Assembly: GCA_033961575.1 (NCBI GenBank) | Contig: CM066728.1 | Location: 97,106,852 to 97,170,851, forward strand | DNA length: 64,000 nt | Direction: 5' to 3' | From: Aselliscus stoliczkanus | Taxonomy: Eukaryota > Chordata > Mammalia > Chiroptera > Hipposideridae | Part shown: positions 34,081 through 45,165 of the stretch, one piece after another | Position numbering within the stretch: the first letter of the stretch is position 1 | Layout: each line of letters starts with the position of its first letter | Notes under the pieces: model-generated | What the model was told of the DNA's origin: nothing | Databases searched by the model: none | Seen by the model: the letters and a program-made list of their open reading frames with translations, nothing else | Position numbers and translations under genes: made by a program

Positions 34081-36068
34081 CAAACACACAAACAACAATT
34101 TTTTTATTGTATTAACTGTGAAGAAAATAAATAAAACAGGCTGCATGATTTACAGTGACTTGTAAGTACTACTTTATATTTCATTGTCAGAATATAACTA
34201 TCTGAAATATTAACATCTTTATTGAGACTAACCATGTGAATATCCATAAAAGTGCATTTTAGACAGAAGTGTGAAGGCTCTAAAGTGTACATGAACTTGG
34301 CATAATTGTGAATTGACTGAAAGCCAGCATGGCTAAAAGTGATGGAGTAAAGGAAAAAGGAGGATGTGATAAAGTTGGAGCCATAGGAAATTTCATGTAG
34401 GGATGAAAAAGGCATGAAAAGAATTTGTATTTTTCATAAGTACAGTTGAAACCAGTGACAAATGATATGTGTTTCCTAAATAGTGTTTCACATTGTACAT
34501 GTTAAAGTATAGACAAACATGGACATTGTAAGAGCAAAGAGAAGTTAGTAATATTTATTATAATGTAGGCAAGAAATGACAATATCTTGGAAAAGGAGTG
34601 TGACAATGGAGGACAAGAGAAATAAGTGGGTTGGGGTCTTATTTTAAAAATAGGTCCAAGGATTCTGTCTGGTCCCACTAGTATGCTTTATCAACATCTA
34701 AGTTGAGCTATCAAAAAGGCAATGACATAGATGCACTGGAAGCTCTAGAGAAATACAAAATTAACTCTAGGAGAGTTAGCTGAAACTAATAAAAATGTGG
34801 TTTAGGATTGTATTATGACAACAAAAAATAAATCAAAAACAAAAAGAACCAAAAGTGAATTTAGATATGGGCTTCATAAGTAGGAATAGTAACATTCAGT
34901 AAAAGTTATCACAACCCATTCTGGTTTTTATTCATTAGACAAGACAAAGTATTACATTGTTTTTATGTCAGGACTAGAAAGATTGATCTAAAGAAGAATT
35001 ACACTAATCTGAAGTGTGTGAGTCTCTATACTTTGCACTATTTTTCTGCCTACTCTTATTTATTACTGTGGTTTATTGACTCACTGATATTCTTTCAAAA
35101 ATTGTTAAGAATTTGACATCTACCTCACAAAATGATACAATCTCTTCAAATGTTTATCAAACAGTTTATTATACAAACTGGTATCCAATTTAAAAAGAGT
35201 CTATTTTTAAATATTAAATGGAAAAATAGAACTGAGCAGTACTGGACAGATTAGGATGTATGGTCAACCTTCTTATAAATAATAGATTAACATTATCCTA
35301 AGATTAAGAGATGGCTTTCTTAATTTCCTTAACTCTTTAATTATCTTCACCTCCAAGTCTTTAACTACACACATGTATGGTCATAACCTGGAAAATACTA
35401 ATCATCTTAACTAACCCACTCAGGTGATTATAAACTGTAATAGCCCAGATTCTGGGTCCAATCCCTTAGCCTTCCTATTTTTAACTCCAGTAATAGAGAT
35501 AACTGGCAAGTTTTACCTTGGCTTTAACTACTCCTTACTTAGTATAGACCTAATATTTGATCTCCTGAACCATTCTTGTTTTCTGCTGAACTTGCTAAGC
35601 CAAGCCCCAACTCAGCATCATTCCAGCAATGCAGACATCCATACCTTGCTAAGTGCTCCTGTTGTACTGTACAGACTGATATCTTTAACACATAATATTT
35701 AAGCCTTTCCCTCTATGCTCAGCAGCAATCCCTTGGCATGTTCAGTTACCCTTCTCTTTCAGTTCTCTTCTCACAATTCCTATCATAAAGCATCCATTAA
35801 TTAGTATCATTGAACTAAAACTACAGTGGATTTTTTCAAGTCTTGACCTTTATCCTATAAATATATATTTATTTCTACTCATTTTCCTCCTAAAGTAATA
35901 TGATTTTTGTTCCTGTTTAAGGGTAAATCCTTTACTTAAGCTCTTGTTTTCATGAATATTCTATGATATATAGTTTTATCAATTACTATCTTTACATCTG
36001 ATAGTTATTTCCCTCAGTCAATAATTATGATCACATGTCTCACTTCCTGTGGAAAGAAGGAAAATAAA
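34081..36068. other. Unassigned non-coding sequence
   Basis: No gene or confident repeat. Frames at 34104-34415 (minus, 103 codons) and 35424-35702 (plus, 92 codons) have no recognisable motif, no splice context and AT-driven composition. Confidence 0.5.
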
Positions 36069-36176
36069 GGGCCGGCCAAGTGGCACAGTGGTTAAGCACT
36101 GGCCTGGGAAGCCAGCGGCCCCGGTTCAGGTCCCACATATGAGAGTCAGTGACACTGCACTCAAAAGAAAAAATAA
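36069..36176 (+). mobile_element. GGGCCGGCC-type SINE, copy 2 (short form)
   Basis: Contains only the tRNA-like head: GGGCCGGCC, A box tggcacagtggttaag and B box ggttcaggtccc, then 'gagagtcagtgacactgc'. It passes directly into an A-rich tail. The body seen in the other three copies is missing. Flanks share an imperfect A-rich repeat (gaaggaaaataaa / aagaaaaaataaa). Confidence 0.85.
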
Positions 36177-36334
36177 ATATCCTTCTTTAGTTCCCACATA
36201 TTGCTTCTCTTTCAGGCATGTTTCTCCTAATCATAAACTACCCCGCCCTCTTCATTTCCCAATTCTTTTATAACCCACGACTACTATATCTAACATCTGC
36301 CTCAATGATGTCAAGAAAACTTCTCCTGCTTGAG

Positions 36335-37270
36335 TTCCCAAATCATATATCGATCTATTCATTCAATTTATACTTGATGAGTACCCAGAATGTAGCAGGC
36401 ACTGTTGAATGCCTACGATTAAATTAGTGATGAAAGAATACAGGAGACATAGGAAAAGCACCTGTCCTCAAGCAGTTCATATTCTACTGGGCTAAATAGA
36501 TTTTTAATAATCAATGAACACATTCAATGGACAGATTATGTAGTATGTACGGAGTTTTAAAGAACAAAACATGAAAAAAAGAAGACTAGGGTAAGCAGAT
36601 CAGGACTGGCTAGAAAGGTGAGATAAAATTTTTAACTGGTCATAATAATTCTTATTAAGAAAGTTATATCTAAACAAAGTCTTATAGTAAATAGCCAAAA
36701 TAGATTTATGACCAGCAAGGAGGGCACAGCCAACATGCTCAAGGAAAACCAGAGCTCAGTGTGACTAGAGTAAGAGAAGGCATAGCAGAAGATAAGTTCA
36801 CAGACATAATGGAAAACAAGGTTATTATGACCTTGTAGAATATTGTAAAGTAAATTTCCTTCTTTTGGAGTGAAGCGGGTCTTGTGATCCTTTTAGGCCA
36901 AAGAGTGACATGATCTGACTTAGATTTGAGAAGAATTACCCAGGATGCCACACTGAGGATTGACCTTAGAGCTGAGGGTACGTGCATGGAAGCCATTAGG
37001 ACACTGTTATTATAACCCGGGAAGGAGCGGAAAGGACTTCACCCACTATGGTAGCATATGGCACTATTAGAATTACTGCTAGAATGTTACGATGTAGCAG
37101 TGGTCATGTTCTGAATATGTTTCAATGTAGTTCCAGCAAAATTGGACATTAGATTGAAGAGAAGGGGTGATTCCAGGCTTTTTGGCTCAACCAACTGGGC
37201 AAGATGGATCTTAAGGGTTTGGGGAGACATGAAGAGTAGCTGCTAAGAGGACAACAAGAGCGGCAAGAGA
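36335..37270 (-). mobile_element. Long L2 LINE fragment
   Basis: Reverse-complement L2 through more than 900 bp: 'gtagcaggcactgttgaatg', 'catattctactgggctaaat', 'gccaacatgctcaagg', 'cagtgtgactagagtaagag', 'agagtgacatgatctgactt' and 'aagccattaggacactgtta' follow consensus order. Stops throughout. The largest L2 remnant in the window. Confidence 0.8.
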
Positions 37271-37329
37271 AAAGCAGGGAATCTTGAATCAAGAAGGGAA
37301 TCTTGAGAAGTCTTTCAGCACCTTACTAC

Positions 37330-37480
37330 ATGGAAAGTGGATAGGAATTACCTAAAAGCTTGTTAGAAATGTAAAGTCTCAGTCTTATGCCCAACATACT
37401 AAATCAGAATTTCCATTTTTACAGATCCCCAGGTGATTTACATGTTTGTGGAGGTTTGGGGAGCACCTCTTTGATATGTT
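37330..37480 (+). mobile_element. MER5A-like hAT fragment
   Basis: 'cctaaaagcttgttagaaat', 'gtaaagtctcagtctt', 'aaatcagaatttcc' and 'ccccaggtgatttacatg' follow the MER5A consensus. The terminal inverted repeats are not clear. Confidence 0.7.
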
Positions 37481-38235
37481 ATATCAGAATATAAGAAGGG
37501 AGTATAACATTGGCAAAAGTGGAAAATTATTTTAAAAAACTTTTCCTACTAAATAATGGAAGCATTATGGGTTATAGATTGTTTTTAATCTGGAAGAAAG
37601 TTATTAAAAATTTTTGATTTTTCTTTTATACTGGATAATTGATGCTATAGCCTTGCCATAAAGTTAAAATGTCTATTTTAAAATAAATTAATTGTATACC
37701 CTGTTTATTGTCCCTCTCTCAATTTCCTTGATTTATATAACCTGATTTTCAAGTCTCTTATTCCTGTCAGAAGTTTATTTAATTTAACTGCAATCATATA
37801 ATGATTTGGCCACCACTGACCAGAAAGTCAGCTAGTGCAGAATTTGTTTAGAGATACTGAAACAAAAACCTTCACAGACTGCATGACAGATGCAAGGTCA
37901 CAGACCTAAGAGGGAGAGTATGGCTAGAATAAGGAATCACAGAATTCTTAAAGATAATTAAGTTGTGATTTTTTTTTAAAGTGTCCCATACTCAGGTTTT
38001 CTTTGGCCAAATAATTCTACCACAGATATAAATACATTAGCAAAAATTGCCTTTTATAAAATGCTTGCCAAAAGCATCCGTATGCTCATAAAGAACATAA
38101 TTTGCATTAATATACCCATAGTATGTGGCATATGTCTAGGACAATATTGTTAAATTAAGGGGTGCTATTTTAACATGTTAATATTAGCTGCTGTCATATA
38201 TTTGGCAATAAACAAGCATTAAAAACATAAAATAT

Positions 38236-38239
<4 letters not shown>
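37481..38239. other. Unassigned AT-rich sequence
   Basis: Nothing confidently recognised. A faint MIR-like phrase near 37885-37945 is too weak to call. Confidence 0.45.

Positions 38240-38286
<47 letters not shown>
38240..38286 (+). repeat. (TA)n microsatellite
   Basis: About 23 uninterrupted TA units. Confidence 0.97.
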
Positions 38287-38295
<9 letters not shown>

Positions 38296-38589
38296 TCTCA
38301 AAGTAATCAATTTTGGAAGTGATTCTTAATTCCAAATAAAAGTTCATTTAATATGTAAAACATCTAATATGTAAAAGTTTATCTAGTATGTAATAAGTAA
38401 CACTTTCTACTAGCCAGCCACAGCACAGACTTGCATAGAAGCTCCAGTATTCTAAACTTGATTTTTACTAATTATTATCCAAATACTGGTAAATTTTTAT
38501 ATATTCCATTCAAGACACATTTCCTCAACAATTTTTAAAAAGCTATTTCTATAGTATGTTTGTTTCCTACACCTAGAGTTTTTCTCCAT

Positions 38590-38860
38590 AACACCCTCAC
38601 CATCACCTGCTGAACTTGAATTTTTTCCACCTTGGAATGCTCATCTCAAGACTACTACTTCTTTAAAGAGGGCTCTGACCCATTATCAGGCCAGAACAGA
38701 CTTTCTCTTTCTTAATCTCTGTAGATTACTTTCTTTCTTGTCTTTATTATTCATCATTGTTTTATCACTGCATATAATGACACCATATAGTGTGGTTATT
38801 AGACAATCTGTTCAATTCCTAAATTGTAAGATTCCTAAGGAAAAGAATGGGACTTCTTTA
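38590..38860 (+). mobile_element. L2 LINE 3' fragment
   Basis: Phrases such as 'aaagagggctctgacccatt', 'attactttctttcttgtc' and 'ctaaattgtaagattcctaa' followed by 'ggaaaagaatgggact' follow the L2 3' region (consensus ...actagaatgtaagctcc...). Diverged. Confidence 0.6.
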
Positions 38861-39056
38861 AAAACACATTAACTCTATAGATAAAAATGTCACAAAATGG
38901 AAACAGCTAAGTTGTAGTGTACATTAATGCTCCAAGTTATATTGTGCATTCTTAAATATACTGGCTCAAAAGCACATGAAGCAGGTTCTATCAGCACATA
39001 GTGTCTAGGTATGAGATCTGATCAAAACATACAGTGAATTTTTAAATTAAAAAAAC

Positions 39057-39059
<3 letters not shown>

Positions 39060-39106
<47 letters not shown>
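39060..39106 (+). repeat. (TA)n microsatellite at a mariner boundary
   Basis: About 23 TA units directly abutting the 3' end of a mariner copy. Mariner inserts at TA, so the target may lie in, or have seeded, this tract. Confidence 0.95.
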
Positions 39107-39107
<1 letters not shown>

Positions 39108-39603
39108 CAATAAGAGACACATTGCCATTAGTCCTCCTCAGAATGGTCCCCTCACTTGAGCACAATTATCCCATCGTTCTTGCCACTTTCTGAAGCAGTT
39201 CTGAAAATCCTCTTTTGTGAGAGCCTTTAGTTGCGCTGTCGTGGCTGCCTCGATGTCCTGAATTGATTCAAATCGTTTAGCTTTCATGGTCATTTTGACT
39301 TCGCGGAAAAGCCAGAAATTGCAAAATGCCAGATCCAGTCAATAAGGTAGATGAGGACACACCACAAATGTTTTTAATTGACAGAAACTGCCATATATCA
39401 GAAGCTATGTGTGACTCAGAGCATTGTTAGGGTGGAGGATGATTTATGGCGCACTTTAAAACACACCTTCTGTCAACCATAGCTCACACCCTACTGCACT
39501 GAACAAGATGAAACTTGTCATGCACTGTTACTAAGATTTGACATGCTGCTTCTAGTATTGAAGATACCTGTCTTTCTGTTGGATGGCATTGGGCAGCAGC
39601 ATT
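39107..39603 (-). mobile_element. Mariner transposon remnant, left copy
   Basis: On the minus strand the C-terminal third of a mariner transposase can be read in pieces: 'SIQDIEA-AT-AQLKALTKEDFQ' and 'CFRKWQERW' at about 39155-39280, then the 3' UTR ending near 39107. Frameshifts and stops are present, so it is inactive. The equivalent region recurs in the opposite orientation from about 39604. Confidence 0.75.
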
Positions 39604-40370
39604 CACTGTAATTTGTGATCACAAAGGAAAGGCTCAGTGTCAGACATCATATCTGTTATGGCATTTTCCGTCAAATAAAAACTACGGTGGGCCGACCGAG
39701 TGGCGTCTTGGTTAAAAGCTGGTTTTGGGATGCCAGCGGCCCTGGTTCAGATCCCACATATGAGGGCCAGTGACACTGCCCTCTACAGCTACCTGGAGCT
39801 GGGCTGTGCGAGCCCCAGCGACGGTGTAGGCTGCAGCTCCTGCTGCAGTGGGCTGCCATATGCTACAGTGAGTGGCCGGCAGCCAGCGTGAGCTGCCAAT
39901 AGCCGCGGTGAGCGACCATCCAGAGGCCAGAGACCGATCTGCCTCATCCAGGAAAGGCGCAATGATGATACCAACATGGGCCAGTGAAGCAACATCCTCC
40001 GCAACTAGACTGAAGAACAAAAAGACAACAACTTGTCTGTTCCCCTTCCCCGATTCCCCAACGCTGTTCCCCTCCCCCAATTCCCCAATAAAATCTTAAA
40101 AAAAAAACAAAAAAAACTACAGTGGCCCTCATCCACCTTATTCACTGGATCTGGAACCCTGTGACACCTGTCTATTCCCCAAAGTCAAAATGATTCAGGA
40201 TATCGAGATAGCCAAGACAGCACAACTAAAGACACTCATGATAGAGGACTTCATAGCTGCTTTAGGAAGTGGCAAGAACAATTGGATAAATGTGGCAATT
40301 TGGGCACTATTTTGGGGCACTATTTTGAGGGGGATTAATGGCAATGTGTCTTTTATTGTAATAATTTCTT
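39604..40370 (+). mobile_element. Mariner transposon remnant, right copy, split by a SINE
   Basis: 39604-39688 ('catatctgttatggcatttt', 'tccgtcaaataaaaactac') and 40116-40370 (text coding for 'MIQDIEIAKTAQLKTLMIED') align with the reverse complement of the left copy. The copy ends 'ggcaatgtgtctttta' near 40355. The 85-codon frame at 40190-40447 is the tail of the dead transposase gene. A SINE at 39689-40112 interrupts it. Confidence 0.75.
39689..40112 (+). mobile_element. GGGCCGGCC-type tRNA-derived SINE, copy 3 (long form)
   Basis: Starts GGGCCGACC, with A box gagtggcgtcttggtta and B box ggttcagatccc. It has the GC-rich body, 'caactagactgaagaac' and the ttccccaataaaatc tail ending in A-rich sequence. 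The flanking duplication is aaaactac(g/a)gtgg at about 39678-39690 and 40113-40125. Inserted in the right-hand mariner copy, so younger than it. Frames in it on both strands are not genes. Confidence 0.9.
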
Positions 40371-40913
40371 TTTACTTAAACATTCACATATTGTTTGATC
40401 ACATCTTGTACCTTGTCCACACTTCATTAGCCTGTGAGTTCCATTAATAGAATTCTAACCCCTAATGCCAGTGACTATGATTGCATTATTTAACAATGCT
40501 GTTTTGACAGAGTCCTGAATTCTACAGATTCTCCCTTTGTATCCCTACGTTTTCTTTCACTTCGTGTAGCAACTTTTGAATCAGATGTAAATTCTCTGAG
40601 ATTTCCTTCTCATACTAATAACATGGTAACAAAGGACAGTGATGTTAATTAGAAAACCAAACTATTTACATTCCATTTCCTTCTTGGAAAGATTTGTCTT
40701 AGATCTATAGATGTATATTACAGTGTCTCCTTGACTCATGATTAACTTTCCTTGCCATTACCACACTTTATCATATTTCACAGGTCCCAGCAGGGAAATC
40801 CCAGGGGCCAAGTAGCAAGTTGTGCATGCTTTAGGTTTTACACTTGCCACTGAGAACTGACCTTTTCTGTTTTTTTCAATAAGAAAAATTACTCTGCATC
40901 ACTCAAAAATAAT
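40371..40913. other. Unassigned sequence
   Basis: Nothing recognised between the mariner remnant and the purine microsatellite. Confidence 0.5.
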
Positions 40914-40915
40914 GA

Positions 40916-40987
<72 letters not shown>

Positions 40988-41055
40988 AGGGAGGGAGGGA
41001 GGGAGGGAGGGAGGGAGGAAAAGAGGGAGGGGGAGAAGGAAAAAGAAAGAAATTC
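40914..41055 (+). repeat. (GAAA)n then (GGGA)n purine tract
   Basis: About 18 perfect GAAA units to about 40987, then seven GGGA units, then mixed AG-rich sequence. Purines on the plus strand throughout. The 62-codon Lys/Glu-rich frame is an artefact. Confidence 0.96.
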
Positions 41056-41704
41056 TTAAGACAGGCTCCCATCACTTTTAGACTGTGGGGACAGTTTTAA
41101 TAACAGAGGTGAGTGACTTTTCTCTGAGAAGCCACCAGTAATTGTGCTGTCAGTATGAGAACTAACAGCATTTGCTTTATACATGTGGTATGGCTCCCTT
41201 AATCTTTTAGTTCATAAAATTCCAAGGAGTGAGCAAAAGGCAAAGATTGTAGCTTTAACTGCCAAAGAGGGTGTGAATCATTTCTCTCAAGATTTTAAAT
41301 ATCCTTTTTTTAGCTTGGAGGCACACAGCAAACAACCTGAATGAAAACAGATTTAGGCAGTAACAAGAAGATAGAATCTAACCAGCATATGCTGAAGTGC
41401 CTTACTGAAACAAAACAAAAAAAGTTTTGTGCATAAATTTACTTCAAAAAAAAAAAAAAAAACTTGCAGCAAATTATTCTCAGTGTGTTCGCTGGACCTT
41501 ATTATAGCTTTAAAGGTCATGAGAACTCTACTAGGATAAAGAACTGGAAATTACAAAAACAGTACTCTGTCATGAGGAAGATTTTCTGATACTTATTGAT
41601 CAATACAACTTCTTAGTAAAATCATCTACCAAGTTCTGTTTGAAAACTTGTACATATTTTTATATTTTCATGGATTGATAATCATTTACTAAAGTAATGT
41701 ATTA
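41056..41704. other. Unassigned sequence
   Basis: Nothing recognised. Contains a poly(A) run at about 41444-41462. Confidence 0.5.
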
Positions 41705-41719
41705 TATTTCAGTATTATT

Positions 41720-42180
41720 ATTATTACTATTATTATTTTTAAATTTTATTGGGAAATTGAGGGAGGGGAACAGCGTTGGGGAATCGGGGAGGGGGAACAG
41801 ACAAGTTGCTGTCTTTTTCTTCTTCAGTCTAGATGCGGAGGACATTGCTTCACTGACCCATGTTGGTATCATCATTGCGCTCTTCCCGGATGAGGCAGAT
41901 CGGTCACCTGCCTCTGGATGGTCGCTCACTGCGGCTATTGGCAGCTCACGCTGGCTGCCAGCCACTCACACTGGCTGCTGGCCACTCACTGTAGTCTATG
42001 GCAGCCCACTGCAGCAGGGGCTGCAGCCCACACCGTCACCGGGGCTCGCACAGCCCAGCTCCAGGTGGAGTTGTTGTTAGCTGTAGAGGGCAGTGTCACT
42101 GGCCTTCATGTGTGGGATACAAACCGGGGCCGCTGGCATCCTAAAACCAGCTCCTAACCAATTCGCCACTTGGCCGGCCC
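41720..42180 (-). mobile_element. GGGCCGGCC-type tRNA-derived SINE, copy 4 (long form)
   Basis: On the minus strand it starts gggccggccaagtggcgaat and contains the same body and tail as copies 1 and 3. The tail ends in an (AAT)n run. Flanked by perfect 15-bp duplications tatttcagtattatt at 41705-41719 and 42181-42195. The 127-codon plus-strand frame at 41697-42080 is antisense SINE, not a gene. The perfect duplication suggests it is one of the younger insertions here. Confidence 0.93.
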
Positions 42181-42364
42181 TATTTCAGTATTATTTAACT
42201 TAACTTTTAGTAATAATAATCCTACAGTTCAATGGAACAAATTAAGAATCTCAGAATGGAATGAAAAAAAAATTGAATGAAATTTAGTTTAAAATTAAGA
42301 TGAAATCTAAAATTAGTATTGAAAGAATTGGTTATTCAAATAATTTTATAGAAACCATTGGAGA

Positions 42365-42415
42365 TCTATCATCTATCTATCTATCTATCATCTATCTATC
42401 TATGTATCTTCTATC
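42365..42415 (+). repeat. (ATCT)n microsatellite
   Basis: Tetranucleotide repeat with a few interruptions. Confidence 0.95.
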
Positions 42416-42429
42416 CAATCACCTATTAG

Positions 42430-42830
42430 ACATAAGGATCAGTATTTTACACTTTAAGATAAAATAAATTCCAAATGGATTGTTTTAAGCATAAAAATCA
42501 AAGAAATAATAAAGCACAATGTTAATAATAAATAAGAATAAAATACTAAATAACAATACTAATAAATTATAAATGCTAAATAAATACTACATAAAATATT
42601 AATTTATTTTATTATTGATTAGAAAATTATTTTTAAATCTCATGTAAAGTCCAGACCATATAAGTTTGATAGTTAGGCTATGTAGTTGGTAGACTAATAT
42701 ATATTCAACATACCAGAAGCCATGTTAAAAGGCAAATATGTATCACATGCAATAAATGGATGTATGTTTTGAATATATTAAAAGCTTCTACGAATCAATA
42801 GAAAAGATTGTCAGTAGAAAGGCAGAGGGC
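42430..42830 (+). mobile_element. Possible L1/HAL1 fragment
   Basis: 'aaataaattccaaatggatt' near 42464 resembles L1 ORF2 text. 42770-42815 ('attaaaagcttctacgaatc') resembles the L1 'aaagcttctgca' region. The intervening sequence is AT-rich and uninformative. Confidence 0.4.
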
Positions 42831-43249
42831 TTTTCTCCATGTATCTGTGTAAATATTTCCTCATCAAAGAGGTGTTTCTGACAACTACACAAAAACAGAG
42901 CATCCTGGCAGCCTTTCTAAACAGATTAGCCTGATTTTTATTGTATATTTTCATCAAGCTCTAAGAAGGTCTGTACCAGGGACTTTATGTTAGGTTCACT
43001 AATATATCCTAGTCCATGATCCATTGCCTAGTTTGTGGCTCTTGAAAAAAAAAAGTGGAATTAATCAATGAATCCAGAATAAAATGTAAAGAGGGATTGT
43101 AAATAACAACATGATTAGAAATACAATGATAATGACAGGAGATAATGAGAGTTTGGGAAACACACAGTGACAGTGAAGAGGACATTTGGGAAATAGTGGA
43201 ATGGGAAATGTTAACAGATTTGAAATCTTGTTTGACTTGTTATTTTACT
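42831..43249. other. Unassigned sequence
   Basis: Nothing confidently recognised. The phrase at about 42960-43060 faintly resembles an L2 3' end. Confidence 0.45.
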
Positions 43250-44060
43250 TTGTCTTTCACTTCCAGCTTCTCTAACGGACTTTCCTTCCTATGCCTTATT
43301 ATTGTGTTGATGCTCTCCAATATTTCTATGCATGCAACACTTCCTGGATGACCTCATTCAATTTCCAGTCCATCACTAAGACCTATGCTCTAATGGTTTC
43401 CAGATTCATACCCTCAATTCTATTCTTTGCTTTAAAATCCAGATGCATAAACCAACTTTCATCCAATTTTTATCAATTGGGAACTATGTACAGGAAACAG
43501 AATCTATTCTATTGTAGCTATTTTGAACAGAAAAGAATTCAATACCATGATCAGATGTATTTAAATTTTTTAGAGGGAATGGAGGCTAAAGCTCAAGGCT
43601 AAAACCTAGAAGCCATGGCAGGAATTGTTGAGGTAAAAAGCACACAACTGTATCTGTGATGCACATATCAGAATGTTGCCCCTACTTGCACCCCCACCTG
43701 TTGACAGATGGAAGATCGGGACTGGATTGCTGTAGAAAACCCAATGCCCTCACAACTATGTGTGATAAGAGAAAGAGCCAATCAATCAAAAGGGGATCTC
43801 TCTATACAATTATTTTCTGCATTCCAAATGTTACATAAGAGCATCTGAGTGGAGACACCTACTTTGTATCAAAATGGTAAAAACTAAGTATTTTAGAAAA
43901 CCTATTTGAGCTTTGGCAGCCCCTGAATGGAGGTAGATTATGAGGAGGTAAGCCAGGAAGCTGGTGGGAATGATTGATGATTACTCCATGGACATACATA
44001 TCAGCCTGGATGCCCCATGGACAGTTCAACATCAAAACAGAAAATGCATTTTTGTCTGTC
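43250..44060 (+). mobile_element. L2 LINE fragment interrupted by another element
   Basis: 43280-43455 ('gatgacctcattcaatttcc', 'atgctctaatggtttccaga') and 43975-44060 ('cagcctggatgccccatgga', 'cagttcaacatc') lie in consecutive L2 order. The 480-bp segment between is unrelated. The frames at 43291-43602 and 43859-44146 span these pieces and are not genes. Confidence 0.55.
43465..43955 (+). mobile_element. Unnamed interspersed repeat inserted in L2
   Basis: A block with 'gaactatgtacaggaaacag', 'gaagccatggcaggaattgt' and 'agctttggcagcccctg' that looks like a known mammalian repeat, but I cannot name it. Position inside split L2 text supports an insertion. Ends and duplication not resolved. Confidence 0.4.
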
Positions 44061-44684
44061 ATACTGCCTCCCATTTTAAACCCCTCATCCACACTAATAG
44101 CCTTATCTAGGAATTTTTCTTTATTATTTTTTTCCACCACTTCCAATTCCTATAGGTAAATATACTTTATTGATTCTTATATTTAAATATCTTCTGAGTG
44201 TCTTTTTGCTTCTACATGACATTCCAGTGATACATTTTGTACATGGTTTAGGACAGATATTTAACTCTTTATGTTTATTATTTTTATCCATGATTGAAAA
44301 GATAATAAATGTTTCTGATTAAAGTGACCTGAAACAAAGTTTATTAAATATTTTTTGTATATAGTGAATAATTTTAATATAGATGTCTATTAGATAGTCT
44401 TATTTTTAGAGATTTATTTTCTTAAAAAGGATTATTTTATCTTCAAAAAAAGTAGATTTTAATAAACTTGTAATATAAATTGTGGTAGTTATTGTGATGT
44501 ATGCTACAAATATTTTTTTTTTCCCCAGCATTAAAGGAAAACAATAATCTAGAATGTTAGGATTGTAGAGGCTTTTAAGTTATTTTTGGCTTAGGTTGTG
44601 AATTTTTCATTTCTAGTTTTACTCCATTTTACATATTTAATTTGTATTTTTAAAAAGTCTGGTGATAAAAGCTGTATATTCCAT
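44061..44684. other. Unassigned AT-rich sequence
   Basis: Nothing recognised. Confidence 0.5.
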
Positions 44685-45165
44685 TTTGTGGTAAAATAGT
44701 TAAAGGCTTCCAAAGATATCCTCATTCCAATCAGTGGAACCTGTGACTAATGTGATCTTATATGGCATAAGGGAGTTTCCAGATGTGATTAAGGACCTTG
44801 AGAAGGGTTTGAAATTGTCCTGTATTATCCAAGTGAGTCTAAAATAATAACAGGATCCTATAAAAGGGAAGCAGTTGAGTCAACTTCAAAGATTAAAAAG
44901 AGATGTACTGATAGAAGCAGAGGTTAGAGTGATGCCTTTTGAAGATGGAGAAAGGAGCCATAAACCAAGGAATGTCAGTGGCCATTAGGAGCTAGAAAAT
45001 GCAATGTTATCAATTTTCTTTGAAATTACCAGAATGAACAAAAAAAGTGCTTCCAACACCTTGATTTTGAAATTCTGACTTCCATAACTATAAGAGAAAA
45101 AATGTGTGTTGTACTAAGCCACTAAATTTGTAAATTATTACAACAACAAAAACAAACTAATACGC
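44685..45165 (+). mobile_element. MLT1-like (ERVL-MaLR) LTR
   Basis: 'aacctgtgactaatgtgatc', 'cagatgtgattaaggacctt', 'agcagaggttagagtgatgc', 'ccataaaccaaggaatgtc', 'caccttgattttgaaattct' and 'aagccactaaatttgtaaat' run in MLT1 order to the terminal 'aaactaatac'. Complete-looking but diverged. No coding content. Confidence 0.85.

Noticed and set aside
39689..39760. A functional tRNA gene
   Set aside because: A-box and B-box-like motifs are present but the segment cannot fold as a full tRNA, has an attached SINE body and an A-rich tail, and recurs in dispersed copies.
40190..40447. Possible host gene with 'MIQDIEIAKTAQLKTLMIED'
   Set aside because: The text is mariner transposase C-terminus and is decayed. 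No sign of domestication such as an upstream fused exon.
41697..42080. 127-codon plus-strand frame
   Set aside because: Antisense of a tRNA-derived SINE. Similar frames occur in the other copies because the sequence is shared.
33390..42195. CRISPR-like array (similar repeated units spaced by a few kb)
   Set aside because: The units are 100-460 bp SINEs in both orientations with target-site duplications and irregular spacing, in a eukaryotic genome.
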